This document shows positions 16,391-25,644 of a DNA stretch of 64,000 nucleotides, one piece after another (the first letter of the stretch is position 1; each line of letters begins with the position of its first letter). The DNA comes from Nocardia veterana NBRC 100344 (GTDB taxonomy: Bacteria; Actinomycetota; Actinomycetes; Mycobacteriales; Mycobacteriaceae): contig NZ_BAGM01000095.1 of assembly GCF_000308855.1 (NCBI RefSeq), positions 1-64,000 on the forward strand, given 5' to 3'. The notes beneath the pieces are model-generated. The model saw only the letters and a program-made list of their open reading frames with translations. It made no database searches and was not told the origin of the DNA. Made by a program: the position numbers and the translations under genes.

Positions 16391-16600
16391 ATGGCGGAGG
16401 AGATCGCCGCCCATTCCCCCCTCGCGGTGTGGATGACGAAAGAGACGATGTGGCAGACGGTGGATGCCGAGTCTGCGCCACGCCCTCGACCTCGAGAACC
16501 GCACCCAGGTGATGTGCAACGCCACCGGGGAACTCGCGGAATCATTCGAGGCGTTTCGGGCGGCCGCGGATTCCGTTGGCGCCCATTGTGATCCGCCGTC
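16391..16600 (+). pseudogene. Remnant of an enoyl-CoA hydratase C-terminus, frameshifted
   Basis: One frame from 16391 reads MAEEIAAHSPLAVWMTKET-MWQTVDA. Near 16470 the continuation moves to the next frame: SLRHALDLENRTQVMCNATG then ELAESFEAFRAA. Joined, these form the well-known C-terminal helices of enoyl-CoA hydratase/isomerase proteins. About 190 N-terminal residues are missing, a one- or two-base indel breaks the frame, and the normal stop is lost. GGAGG precedes the ATG by chance or relic. It follows the SDR by 19 bp, as an ECH gene in a β-oxidation operon would. Confidence 0.8.
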
Positions 16601-16637
16601 ACCGATCACGAACGGAGGACTCACCCGCCCCGGTCGC

Positions 16638-17132
16638 TCAGCGGCCCAGCCCGAAGGTGCGCGCCACGCGGCTCATCAGCTGAGCCATCTTCGAGGGGAA
16701 GGACTCCGGCTCCGGAATCGTGACCGGCCGGACTCGTCCGTTGTGCAGTGCCGTGATCGCCCAGCCTCGTTCGGTGCGCACGGTCACCAATGTCTGGCGG
16801 GACGCCCTGCGCTTGGGCAGGCGGCTGCGCCAGGGCATGAGCACCGAGGCGGTGCCGTGCAGGATCGCCACGTCGGGCGTGACGTAACGGATCGATTCGA
16901 GCTCACCGACCAGCGCCGAACCGGCGAGCACTCCGCGAAAGAGCTTGTCGTGGTTGGCCCGATGTTCGTCGCGGCCGGTCGCCCGAGTCCCGTCGTAGGA
17001 GACGTAGTCGGAGTCGGTGGTGAACAGGGCCGCGTAAGCCGTCGCGTCGTTGTCGGTCCACGTCCTCATGAGGTCGTCGAACAGGCCGCGCAGGGCCGAA
17101 TCGTCGGCTCGGGTGTCGAGTTGGGTGCTCAT
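16638..17132 (-). CDS. SgcJ/EcaC-type NTF2-like protein (SnoaL fold)
   Basis: A 164-residue protein of the DUF4440/SnoaL-like NTF2 fold. The typical features are LFDDLMRTWTDNDATAYAALFTTDSDYVSYDGTRATGRDEHRANHDKLF at the N-terminus and the β-sheet segment VAILHGTASVLM...SRQTLVTVRTERGWAITALHNGRV. Members include enzymes tailoring enediynes and many uncharacterised oxidoreductase-like proteins; a specific reaction cannot be assigned. ATG at 17132 is chosen because GAGAGG lies 8 nt before it and the family begins here; the open frame extends 600 bp further without support. It is divergent from a MarR gene and probably its target. Confidence 0.8.
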   Translation of the reverse strand: MSTQLDTRADDSALRGLFDDLMRTWTDNDATAYAALFTTDSDYVSYDGTRATGRDEHRANHDKLFRGVLAGSALVGELESIRYVTPDVAILHGTASVLMPWRSRLPKRRASRQTLVTVRTERGWAITALHNGRVRPVTIPEPESFPSKMAQLMSRVARTFGLGR

Positions 17133-17146
17133 GGTCGTACCTCTCG

Positions 17147-17201
17147 ATGCTAGAATTCGACTATCGAACGTTACGATAACAGAAAGTTTCGAATGTCGAA
17201 A
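17147..17201. promoter_or_regulatory. Divergent promoters with paired TTCGA-N3-TCGAA operators
   Basis: Two palindromes of identical form: TTCGA-CTA-TCGAA at 17156-17168 and TTCGA-ATG-TCGAA at 17188-17200, the second extended by one pair and containing the MarR start codon. Their centres are 32 bp apart, three helical turns. TAGCAT on the minus strand (17147-17152) is a -10 box for the SgcJ-like gene. TACGAT (17172-17177) is a -10 box for the MarR gene. One operator therefore sits at each promoter. Confidence 0.7.
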
Positions 17202-17660
17202 GAAGAACTGATCGGCGAGATCGCCCGGGAACTGCGACAGCTGCAGCAGAGCTTCGACGCCTTCGACGAGGCGGCCGCCGCTCATCTGGGGCTCAATCGC
17301 ACCGACCTGCGCTGTCTGGATATCGTGCTGGGAGCCGGACGGCTCTCGGCAGGCGAGCTGAGCACCGCACTGCGCCTGAGCCCGGCCGCCACCACCACCG
17401 TGGTGGACCGCCTGATCCGAGCCGGAATGGTCACGCGCACAGAAGATCCCGAGAACCGCCGCCGCAAGCTCATCGAGGCCACCGCGAAGGCCGCCCGGGT
17501 CGCGGAGGAGATCTTCGAACCGGTGGGCCGCGCGGGAACGAAGGCCCTCGGGCGATTCGATATCGGGGAACTCGGCACCGCTCTCGAGTTCCTGCGCGTC
17601 GCGAAAGAAGTACAGCAGCAACAGATCACGCGGGTCGCGCAACTCGGTCGCACCAGCTGA
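17193..17660 (+). CDS. MarR family transcriptional regulator
   Basis: A 155-residue winged-helix regulator. The helix-turn-helix is near residues 52-76 (LSAGELSTALRLSPAATTTVVDRLI) and the wing is RAGMVTRTEDPENRRRKLIEAT. The dimerisation helices lie at both ends. It is cytoplasmic and of normal length. It is divergent from the SgcJ/EcaC-like gene with a 60-bp spacer containing two matching palindromes, one over this start codon. It therefore probably represses itself and that gene. The inducing ligand is unknown; there is no cysteine in the protein apart from one in the core. Confidence 0.88.
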   Translation: MSKEELIGEIARELRQLQQSFDAFDEAAAAHLGLNRTDLRCLDIVLGAGRLSAGELSTALRLSPAATTTVVDRLIRAGMVTRTEDPENRRRKLIEATAKAARVAEEIFEPVGRAGTKALGRFDIGELGTALEFLRVAKEVQQQQITRVAQLGRTS

Positions 17661-17784
17661 CCGCGCCGCGCGACCACCGAATCGACCGACCGCGCGGAAA
17701 TCGTCCGCTACGGCACTCCCCCGTCGCGACACCGCCACCCGGCCTGGCAGTTCGGCGCCGGCCCAACCAGCAGGACTCCGAACG

Positions 17785-18819
17785 TTAGCCGACGGTGATA
17801 CGGAAGTGGTTCGGCTCGGCGTCCTCCGGCACGGCGTCGGCCGGGGTGAAATCCTCTACCAGCGAACGCAATCCGATCAGATGACGGGCGTGGGCGTCCA
17901 GGGCGATGTCCTCGTCGGAGGCCGGAATCCACTGCCGGATCGAGCGCGCCTTGGCATCCGGATCCAAGGCGACGACCACCGCCAATCCGTGTGCCGCCAG
18001 TTCCGGTTCGCCGGAATGCGGGTCGGTGGAGGTGACGTGCACGCTGATGTGCATGCTGCGGGGTCCGGTATGAATCAACCGGGCCGTCACCTCGACGGCG
18101 TGGCCGATGACGATCGGCCGGTAGAAGCGGATGCCGCCGAAGTACGAGGTGAGCACGTGTTGGCCGGCCCACTTCGCGCCACAGACGTAAGCGGCTTCGT
18201 CGATCCACTGCATGGTGCGGCCGCCGTGCACCTTACCGCCCCAATTGATATCGGAGGGTGCGGCGAGGAAACGCAACGTCGCGCTGGGCGCCGTCCCCTC
18301 GGCGGTGTAGCGCTGGGCGGCCATCGCGGCTTCGATTTCCTTACGGACGGCGATCCGGACCTTCGCCTGCCGATGCCGTCGCAGTTCCAGAGCCGTCGTC
18401 GGATGCCATTGCGGCACTTCGACCGTGCGGCGTTCGTCGTCGACGGCGACGAAGATGGTCAGGCACTGGGCGCTCTGCACCGGCTTCACGCGGGTCGGGT
18501 CGGTCGAATACACGGTGACCAGGATGTGCATGCTGGTACGGCCCGTGTGCACCAGATTGGCGTGCAGTTCGACCAGCTCGCCGACCTCGATCGGGCGGTC
18601 CAGATGAATATTGCCGACGTACGCGGTGACGCAGTAGTGGCCGCTCCACTGGGCGGCGCCGGCGTAGGCGACCTTGTCGATCCATTCCAGGAGCTTGCCG
18701 CCGTCGACGGCACCGACGATGCCGGCGTCGGCCGGCTTGACGAGGAAGCGATGGATCACCTCCGAACGCCGGGCGGCGGCGGTCGGGACGGGCAGATCTG
18801 CGGTCGATGCACTCGGCAC
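17785..18819 (-). CDS. Tandem hotdog acyl-CoA thioesterase
   Basis: A 344-residue protein made of two hotdog domains with the same plan. Each has a central helix GG-K/R-x-(L/M)-x-W-I-D-x-(V/A)-A-Y (GGKLLEWIDKVAYAGAAQWSG and GGRTMQWIDEAAYVCGAKWAG), followed by an RPI-V-G-strand and HTGR/PxSMHI. This matches the cytosolic acyl-CoA hydrolase (YciA/ACOT) group, in which Asp and Asn/Glu of paired domains form the active site. It should hydrolyse acyl-CoA to free acid and CoA. GTG at 18819 has GGAAGGA about 9 nt upstream. It stands alone, with a 189-bp gap to the DUF2252 gene upstream. Confidence 0.88.
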   Translation of the reverse strand: MPSASTADLPVPTAAARRSEVIHRFLVKPADAGIVGAVDGGKLLEWIDKVAYAGAAQWSGHYCVTAYVGNIHLDRPIEVGELVELHANLVHTGRTSMHILVTVYSTDPTRVKPVQSAQCLTIFVAVDDERRTVEVPQWHPTTALELRRHRQAKVRIAVRKEIEAAMAAQRYTAEGTAPSATLRFLAAPSDINWGGKVHGGRTMQWIDEAAYVCGAKWAGQHVLTSYFGGIRFYRPIVIGHAVEVTARLIHTGPRSMHISVHVTSTDPHSGEPELAAHGLAVVVALDPDAKARSIRQWIPASDEDIALDAHARHLIGLRSLVEDFTPADAVPEDAEPNHFRITVG

Positions 18820-19008
18820 AGCGAGGGGTCCTTCCGAGAGTTGGTGCGGTTCGCTGACACCGTTGTCCCGAGCACCCTAGAGCGCGGCGCCGGTTACGAG
18901 CGAGTAGGCGGATACCGGTGAGACGACCGGCCGTACGTCCGGCGCGCCCTCGGCACCGGGCCACGCCTCGCTGCGCGGCCGACGCTCACCGAGCGGCGCG
19001 GCGAACGG

Positions 19009-20370
19009 TCAAGACCCCGCAGCCGCGGCTTGCACCCGCCCGGAGTCGATGGCGCGCAACAACTCTCGGTAGTCGGCGGCGGTGCGTTCGGCATAGGCCA
19101 GGGCGAAGCGCGTCATCGCCTTCTCGAATGCCGCTCCCCCGCCGAGATAGTCGGCGATGGCGATGCGGTCGCCGGAACGGGCGTGCGCCCGAGCGAGGGT
19201 GTGGCCACAGATTCCGGCGTAGTCGCGGAGGGCGGCCTTCGACATCTGCGTGATGTCGGCGCCACCTTTCATATCGCGCAGCTGCCGGAAGTAGTAGTTG
19301 CGGTCGTTCGGCCCGGAGACCCAGCCCAGGAAGATGTCACTGGAGGTCTGCAGCAGACGCTGGCCGTGGACGACGCGGTGGCCCTGGTGCTGGAAGCTGC
19401 TCGGCGCGAGGTACGGCTCGAGCACCGATCGTTCGGCCTCCTTCATCTGCAGGAACAGCGGGCCGCCGGTGTCGCGGTCGACCGTCAGGATCACATAGCA
19501 GCGGGTGCCGACACTGCCCACCCCGCCCACCTTGTGCGCGTAGTCGACGATGCGATAGCGCTCGGCCAGCACCCGCCGTTCCTCGGGCAGCGACCGGTGA
19601 TAGGCGGTGAACACCTCCTCGACGGTTTGCGCGTCGACGTAATCGACCGGTGTCACCAACGGCGGCCGATGCCGGATACGCAGCACGCCCTGCTCGTCGG
19701 TGTAGGTGAGCTTGTTCAGCGCGTCGAGACTGGTGCGTTTGCGGGCTGCTCCGAAGGCGCGGTCCACGGACGCACGAAACTGCGGGCGGCTCACCATATT
19801 CGCCACCGTCTCCTCGTCCACCTGCTCGTACCAGATGTCCAAGGCGTCCATGCCGGCCAGGCGCCGCATACATTCCCGGTAGGCCGTGGCCGCGGTCCGG
19901 GCGGCGACGGTGGCCTCCTCCGCGGGGAAGCCCTTCTCCCCCGCCGCCACGGCCACACTCGCCACCAGCCGCTTGACGTCCCATTCGAACGGGCCGGGCA
20001 GGGTTTCGTCGAAATCGTCGAGGTCGAATACCAGTGACCGTTCCGGGGAGGCGAAGATACCGAAATTCGAAAGATGCGCATCGCCGCACAGTTGGACGGT
20101 CAACCCGGTATGCGGAAGCGTGGCGAGGTCGGCCGCCATGATCGCGGGAGCGCCGCGCAGGAACGAGAACTGCCCGGTCGCCATCCGGGCATAGCGGATC
20201 GGCACCAGATCGGGCACCCGAGTCGCGTCCTCCCGCTGCAGAATCGCGATCGGATCGCGATCGGGGGCGGGACGGAATTCGCCGAGCGACGAGCGGGGAA
20301 CGGTGGCACGCACCGCACGTCCCGCGGGCGACGCTGTGCTGCTGTTCCCATCGACGAGCGCATTCGCCAT
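19009..20370 (-). CDS. DUF2252 domain protein
   Basis: A 453-residue protein. The family core is present: GDAHLSNFGIFASPERSLVFDLDDFDETLPGPFEWDVKRLVAS, an aminoglycoside-phosphotransferase-like H-x-x-N-F and DLDDFD pair, and later KVGGVGSVGTRCYVILT and HGQRLLQTSSDIFLGW. This suggests a kinase-like fold, but no substrate is known for DUF2252. ATG at 20370 (MANALVDG) has GAAGG upstream and gives the usual family length; an in-frame extension to 20532 is not supported. Its transcription runs in the same direction as ilvC, which is insulated from it by a terminator. Confidence 0.85.
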   Translation of the reverse strand: MANALVDGNSSTASPAGRAVRATVPRSSLGEFRPAPDRDPIAILQREDATRVPDLVPIRYARMATGQFSFLRGAPAIMAADLATLPHTGLTVQLCGDAHLSNFGIFASPERSLVFDLDDFDETLPGPFEWDVKRLVASVAVAAGEKGFPAEEATVAARTAATAYRECMRRLAGMDALDIWYEQVDEETVANMVSRPQFRASVDRAFGAARKRTSLDALNKLTYTDEQGVLRIRHRPPLVTPVDYVDAQTVEEVFTAYHRSLPEERRVLAERYRIVDYAHKVGGVGSVGTRCYVILTVDRDTGGPLFLQMKEAERSVLEPYLAPSSFQHQGHRVVHGQRLLQTSSDIFLGWVSGPNDRNYYFRQLRDMKGGADITQMSKAALRDYAGICGHTLARAHARSGDRIAIADYLGGGAAFEKAMTRFALAYAERTAADYRELLRAIDSGRVQAAAAGS

Positions 20371-20501
20371 GCCTTCAGTGTCCCGCGGACGGACGCGCCC
20401 AGCAATCATCTGGCGAATCTTTTCCGCATGGTCAGCCGGGCACCATCGACGCGACCAGGCCGATGGTTCCGCGGCGTAGCGTCGACCGGGCGCGAACAAC
20501 G

Positions 20502-20539
20502 AAAAGCCCGGTGCGCCAGGAACTCCTGACACACCGGGC
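20502..20539 (-). terminator. Terminator of the ilvBNC operon
   Basis: On the minus strand, 16-nt arms (20539-20524 and 20521-20506) pair fully if two G-U pairs are allowed. They enclose a 2-nt gap and are followed by TTTTCGTTGTT. It lies 18 bp after the ilvC stop codon. Confidence 0.85.
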
Positions 20540-20557
20540 CTCGGTCGGTCGAAAACC

Positions 20558-21697
<1,140 letters not shown>

Positions 21698-21708
21698 TCA
21701 CAGCTAAC

Positions 21709-22212
21709 TTAGCGGGTCGCCGTGATCGACTTGGGGCCGCGGCCAACGGCCACGACTCCCGACTGCACGATCTCACGGATGCCGTACGGTTCCAGCATCC
21801 GCAGCAGTGCCTCGAGTTTCGACCGGGTGCCGGTCGCCTCGATGGTCAGCGCATCGGGCGACACGTCGATGACCTTAGCCCGGAACAGGTTGGCCGATTC
21901 GATCACCTGGGTGCGCACGCTGGCGTCGGCGCGCACCTTCACCAGGATCAGCTCGCGGGCCACCGAGGCGTCGGCGTCCTGCTCCACGATCTTGATGACG
22001 TTCACCAGCTTGTTGAGCTGCTTGGTCACCTGTTCCAGCGGCAGGTCCTCCACGGTGACGACGATGGTCATCCGCGAGATGTCCGGAACTTCGGTGCCGC
22101 CCACGGCCAGGGATTCGATATTGAATCCACGCCGGGAGAACAGGCTCGCCACCCGGGCCAGCACGCCGGGTTTGTCCTCCACCAGCACGCTGAGGGTGTG
22201 GGTGGTGCTCAC
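21709..22212 (-). CDS. ilvN: Acetolactate synthase regulatory subunit
   Basis: A 167-residue small subunit. The N-terminal ACT domain ([33 protein letters not shown]) binds valine for feedback inhibition, and the C-terminal domain (residues ~85-160) activates the large subunit. Length and sequence are typical of IlvN/IlvH. Its GTG start overlaps the last four bases of ilvB, so the two subunits are translationally coupled, which favours stoichiometric assembly. Confidence 0.97.
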   Translation of the reverse strand: MSTTHTLSVLVEDKPGVLARVASLFSRRGFNIESLAVGGTEVPDISRMTIVVTVEDLPLEQVTKQLNKLVNVIKIVEQDADASVARELILVKVRADASVRTQVIESANLFRAKVIDVSPDALTIEATGTRSKLEALLRMLEPYGIREIVQSGVVAVGRGPKSITATR

Positions 22213-24182
22213 AGGTTGGTCTCCTTCTGCGAAGCCCGTTCGTGCGCCGCCAGGGTCGCCTTGTCATGGGACATGGCCTCGTGGATGACGGCGGGTTCGG
22301 CGGCCTGCTCGTCATCGTCGAACAGCGGTCGGATGCCACGGGCGGCCATGATCTCGTCGTTGGAGGTGCCGGCGGCGACCATCGGCCACACCTGCGCGTC
22401 CTTGCCGACGATGAAGTCGATCACCACGGGACGGTCGTTGATCGACTGCGCCTCACGGATCGCGGCCTCGACGTCCTCTTCCTTCTCCACCCGGATGCCG
22501 TGGCAGCCCAGCGCTTCGGCGAGCTTCACGAAATCGGGGATGCGCAGGGTGTGGGTGCCGAGATCGGTGTTGGAGTAGCGCTGCTCGTAGAACAGGGTCT
22601 GCCACTGCCGGACCATGCCCAGGTTGCCGTTGTTGATCAGCGCGACCTTGATCGGGACGCCCTCGACGGCACAGGTGGCCAGCTCCTGGTTGGTCATCTG
22701 GAAGCAGCCGTCACCGTCGACCGCCCACACCTCTTTGTCCGGCGCGCCCATCTTGGCGCCCATCGCCGCGGGCACGGCGTAGCCCATGGTGCCCAGACCA
22801 CCGGAGTTCAGCCAGGTGCGCGGCTTCTCGTACTTGACGAACTGCGCGGCCCACATCTGATGCTGGCCGACACCGGCCACGTAGATGGCGTCGGGTCCGG
22901 CCAGCCGTCCCAGGGTCTCGATGACGTACTCCGGCGACAGCGAACCGTCGGAGGTGGGGCCGTAGCCGAGCGGGTACTGCTTGCGCACGCCGTCCAGGTA
23001 GGTCCACCATGCGGTCAGATCCAGCAGCGGAGCCTCGGCATTGGTGAAGGTCGGATCGGATTTCAGGGTTTCGATCAGTTCGGAGATGACCTCGCGGCAG
23101 TCACCGACGATCGGCACATCGGCGTGCCGGTTCTTACCGATCTCGGCCGGGTCGATATCGGCGTGGATGACCTTCGCATGGGGCGCGAAGGAATCCAGCT
23201 GGCCGGTGACACGGTCGTCGAACCGCGCGCCCAGGGTGATCAGCAGATCCGACTTCTGCAGCGCCGCAACGGCTCCCACGGTGCCGTGCATACCGGGCAT
23301 ACCCATGTTGAGGGTGTGGCTGTCCGGGAACGCACCGCGCGCCATCAGGGTGGTGACCACGGGGATGCCGGTCAGTTCGGCGAGCTCGAGCAGTTCCGCC
23401 GAGGCGTCGGCCTTGATCACGCCACCGCCGACGTACAGCACGGGCGCCTTGGATTCGGCGATCATCCGCGCGGCCTCGCGCACCTGCTTACCGTGCGGTT
23501 TGGTGACCGGGCGGTAGCCGGGCAGCCGCATCTCCGGCGGCCAGCTGAAGGTGGTCTGCGCCTGCAGCACATCCTTCGGGATGTCGACCAGCACCGCGCC
23601 CGGCCGGCCCGAAGCAGCCAGATGGAAGGCCTCGGCGATGATGCGCGGGATGTCGATCGGATCGTTGACCAGGAAGTTGTGCTTGGTCACCGGCATGGTG
23701 ATGCCGGAGATGTCGGCCTCCTGGAAGGCGTCGGTGCCGATCAGGCCGCGGCCGACCTGTCCGGTGATCGCCACCAGCGGCACGGAATCCATCTGCGCGT
23801 CGGCGATCGGGGTCACCAGGTTCGTCGCGCCCGGACCGGAGGTGGCCATACACACACCGACCTTGCCGGTGGCCTGGGCGTAACCGGTCGCCGCGTGTCC
23901 GGCGCCCTGCTCGTGCCGGACCAGAACGTGACGCACCCGGGTGGAATCGAAGAGCGGGTCGTAGACGGGGAGAATCGCACCGCCCGGAATCCCGAATACC
24001 GTGTCGACGCCGAGCTCCTCGAGCGAGCGGACGACGGACTGGGCGCCGGTCACCTTCTCGGGCGGGACCTGGCGGCGCGCCGGAGCGGAGGCGGCAGCTC
24101 CGGCATCTCGGGGGGTCGGCTGGGAGGCCGAGGGCGCTGGCCTGCGAGCCGAGGGCCCGGGCCGTGCAGTTGGTGCGCTCAC
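22209..24182 (-). CDS. ilvB: Acetolactate synthase catalytic subunit
   Basis: A 657-residue ThDP enzyme. After a ~45-residue Pro/Ala-rich N-terminal extension come the PYR domain with [12 protein letters not shown] and the catalytic Glu in [14 protein letters not shown], the central FAD-binding domain, and the PP domain with [15 protein letters not shown]...[12 protein letters not shown] (ThDP-Mg2+ motif GDG...NN). It joins two pyruvates, or pyruvate with 2-ketobutyrate, in the first common step of Val/Leu/Ile synthesis. GTG start with AAGGA upstream. About 100 nt separate it from the attenuator terminator. IlvN follows with a 4-nt overlap. It is orthologous by context to M. tuberculosis ilvB1. 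Confidence 0.97.
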   Translation of the reverse strand: MSAPTARPGPSARRPAPSASQPTPRDAGAAASAPARRQVPPEKVTGAQSVVRSLEELGVDTVFGIPGGAILPVYDPLFDSTRVRHVLVRHEQGAGHAATGYAQATGKVGVCMATSGPGATNLVTPIADAQMDSVPLVAITGQVGRGLIGTDAFQEADISGITMPVTKHNFLVNDPIDIPRIIAEAFHLAASGRPGAVLVDIPKDVLQAQTTFSWPPEMRLPGYRPVTKPHGKQVREAARMIAESKAPVLYVGGGVIKADASAELLELAELTGIPVVTTLMARGAFPDSHTLNMGMPGMHGTVGAVAALQKSDLLITLGARFDDRVTGQLDSFAPHAKVIHADIDPAEIGKNRHADVPIVGDCREVISELIETLKSDPTFTNAEAPLLDLTAWWTYLDGVRKQYPLGYGPTSDGSLSPEYVIETLGRLAGPDAIYVAGVGQHQMWAAQFVKYEKPRTWLNSGGLGTMGYAVPAAMGAKMGAPDKEVWAVDGDGCFQMTNQELATCAVEGVPIKVALINNGNLGMVRQWQTLFYEQRYSNTDLGTHTLRIPDFVKLAEALGCHGIRVEKEEDVEAAIREAQSINDRPVVIDFIVGKDAQVWPMVAAGTSNDEIMAARGIRPLFDDDEQAAEPAVIHEAMSHDKATLAAHERASQKETNL

Positions 24183-24285
24183 CGTCTTTTTCCTTACTGC
24201 TTGTCGTTCACCGCTTCGCTGTCACGCGGCGCCTGCTCGGCGCTCGAGCGAACATCGAAGCCGTGAACACAACTTGTCCGAACAC

Positions 24286-24322
24286 AAAAAAGCCCCCGTC
24301 AGCCGATGGCTGAGCGAGGGTG
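24286..24322 (-). terminator. Attenuator terminator in the ilvB leader
   Basis: Read on the minus strand: a GC-rich hairpin whose core is CAGCC-ATC-GGCTG, extended by further G/C pairs with small bulges (arm near 24320 CCC, arm near 24294 GGGG), followed directly by six T residues (24291-24286). It lies between the leader peptide and ilvB. Read on the minus strand it has a proper U-tract, which is rare in this window. Confidence 0.8.
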
Positions 24323-24369
24323 GCGCGTCGCAGTTGCGAGCTGACGTAGTCGACCTCGAGTCGTCAGGC

Positions 24370-24417
24370 TCAGCGCTGGACGCGCCGGCCGATTACGAGA
24401 AGCTCGTTTCGATTCAC
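24370..24417 (-). CDS. ilvB leader peptide (Leu-Leu-Val-Ile)
   Basis: A 15-codon frame, GTG start and TGA stop, encoding MNRNELLVIGRRVQR. Four consecutive codons for the pathway end products (CTT CTC GTA ATC: Leu, Leu, Val, Ile) plus a further Val mark it as an attenuation leader peptide. There is no Shine-Dalgarno; the GTG lies 7 nt after a -10 box, so translation probably starts on a leaderless mRNA. After the stop, CTGACG and CGTCAG (minus strand, about 24367-24362 and 24344-24339) can pair as an alternative hairpin before the U-tract terminator. When charged tRNA for these residues is short, a stalled ribosome should prevent the terminator and let RNA polymerase reach ilvB. Confidence 0.85.
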   Translation of the reverse strand: MNRNELLVIGRRVQR

Positions 24418-24424
24418 GCGCTCG

Positions 24425-24454
24425 ACGGTATGCGCGCGCGGGTCGATGAGTCAA
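24425..24454 (-). promoter_or_regulatory. Promoter of the ilvBNC leader transcript
   Basis: On the minus strand TTGACT (24454-24449), an 18-bp spacer, then TACCGT (24430-24425). This is among the best -35/-10 pairs in the window. The predicted transcription start falls at or next to the leader-peptide GTG at 24417. Confidence 0.75.
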
Positions 24455-24532
24455 ATTACTTGACGTGCGGTGTCTCATTATGTGAGACGGGGCGGTTCGA
24501 GTGTCGCTTCACCATGATGCGAGGATGGGGGT

Positions 24533-25108
24533 GTGTCATCGCCGCAGCAGTCCGTGCCACCAGCCCAATCGTCCCACACCGCCGAGGGCGGAACCGATAC
24601 GGGGCGTGTGATCCGTATCCCCCGGCTCGGGCATCTCGGCGTGTTCATCCTGCTGTTCTGCGTGGCCTTCCCGTTCTTCGGGTGGCCGGCCGTGCTGTGG
24701 ATCCTGTTCCTGATCCCGATCGCGGCCGCGTGGTGGGTGGAACGGTCGCGCACCACGGTATCGGGCCGCGGGCTCGATCTGCGTACGACCTTCGGCTCCC
24801 GGCACATCGACTGGTCTCAGGTGCAGGGACTGCGAATTCCCAAGCGCGGCTGGGTTCGGGTACATCTGACCGACGGCTCCGAGGCGGCGCTGCCCGCGGT
24901 GAGCTACGACCGGCTGAAGGATCTGGTCGCCGCCTCGGGCGGGCGGATTCCGGATCCGTTCGCCCGGCCGGAGAAGAACGCGGCGGACCCGGCCGTGGAG
25001 AACGCCGGCCCGAGCACGGCAGGCGAGGATTCGGGTGCCACGGACTCGGCGGGGGCAGGCTCGGAACCGGAATCGGTCGACAAGCCGGAGACCGGCGCCG
25101 AAGACTGA
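24533..25108 (+). CDS. cfp6: PH-domain membrane protein, Cfp6-like
   Basis: A 191-residue protein. A polar N-terminus is followed by two adjacent membrane helices (LGVFILLFCVAFPFFGWPAVLWILFLIPIAAAWWV), then a small bacterial PH-like β-domain (RTTVSGRGLDLRTTFGSRHIDWSQVQGLRIPKRGWVRVHLTDGSEAALPAVSYDRL), and an acidic Glu/Asp/Ala tail. The place next to ilvB, read divergently, is that of M. tuberculosis Rv3004 (low-molecular-weight antigen Cfp6). GTG at 24533 has GAGGATGGGG just upstream. The function of Cfp6 is unknown; the domain suggests a membrane-anchored scaffold. Confidence 0.8.
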   Translation: MSSPQQSVPPAQSSHTAEGGTDTGRVIRIPRLGHLGVFILLFCVAFPFFGWPAVLWILFLIPIAAAWWVERSRTTVSGRGLDLRTTFGSRHIDWSQVQGLRIPKRGWVRVHLTDGSEAALPAVSYDRLKDLVAASGGRIPDPFARPEKNAADPAVENAGPSTAGEDSGATDSAGAGSEPESVDKPETGAED

Positions 25109-25644
25109 GCACGCCGCCCGACGGACCCGCCTGCCCCGCGACCCTCGAAACGGGAAAGCGAGTGGGATGTTTCACACTCTGCCCTGCGGCTCGGGGGAAC
25201 AAATCCGCGCTGTCGCGGCGCTGCCCTGACTACGTCCCCACTCGGGGCGCAGTCGCCGCGATGATCGAGTCGCGGTGCGGGTCCGCGGTCGAGACCCACC
25301 CGGTTGCCCGGCCGTTCGGACCGGTTCGACGTGCGTCGTGCCGCCGCGCCACCCCGCGGCCGCACGACCACCCGCCTCCGGTGAGCACCCTCCGGTGGCG
25401 GGAGTAACGTTGAGGCGCCGAACAGACACTCTGCTCTTGCGAACAGACACCTCTGCCGACGACACCACTCGCCGACGAGAAGCTCCGCACGGCGGCCGAC
25501 CAGCCCTCGGCCCCGGCCCCGGCGACCCACCGGACGACGAGCACCCGACGAGCAGAGCCACTGAACCAGGAGAGCCGCTCCGGCCACCGCGCCGCCCGGC
25601 GACGGCCACGCCCGTCGCAGAACCGACCATCGAGGACCGTATTC
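25109..25644. other. 536-bp spacer before ilvD
   Basis: No convincing gene. Open frames such as 25275-25745 run into ilvD in another frame and are Pro/Arg-rich without a start site. TAACGT near 25405 could be a -10 box, leaving a leader of about 230 nt before ilvD. I searched this leader by eye for a short peptide rich in Ile/Val/Leu codons and a U-tract hairpin and found neither. Confidence 0.5.

Noticed and set aside
16638..17738. 366-residue form of the SgcJ-like protein
   Set aside because: The extra 200 residues are antisense to the MarR gene; the family starts at the ATG at 17132 with a ribosome site.
22242..24266. 674-codon open frame antisense to ilvB
   Set aside because: Mirror frame created by third-position GC bias of ilvB; no ribosome site or family motif. 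The same holds for 25660-27612, 38774-41155, 55606-58041, 32864-34417 and 51445-54165.
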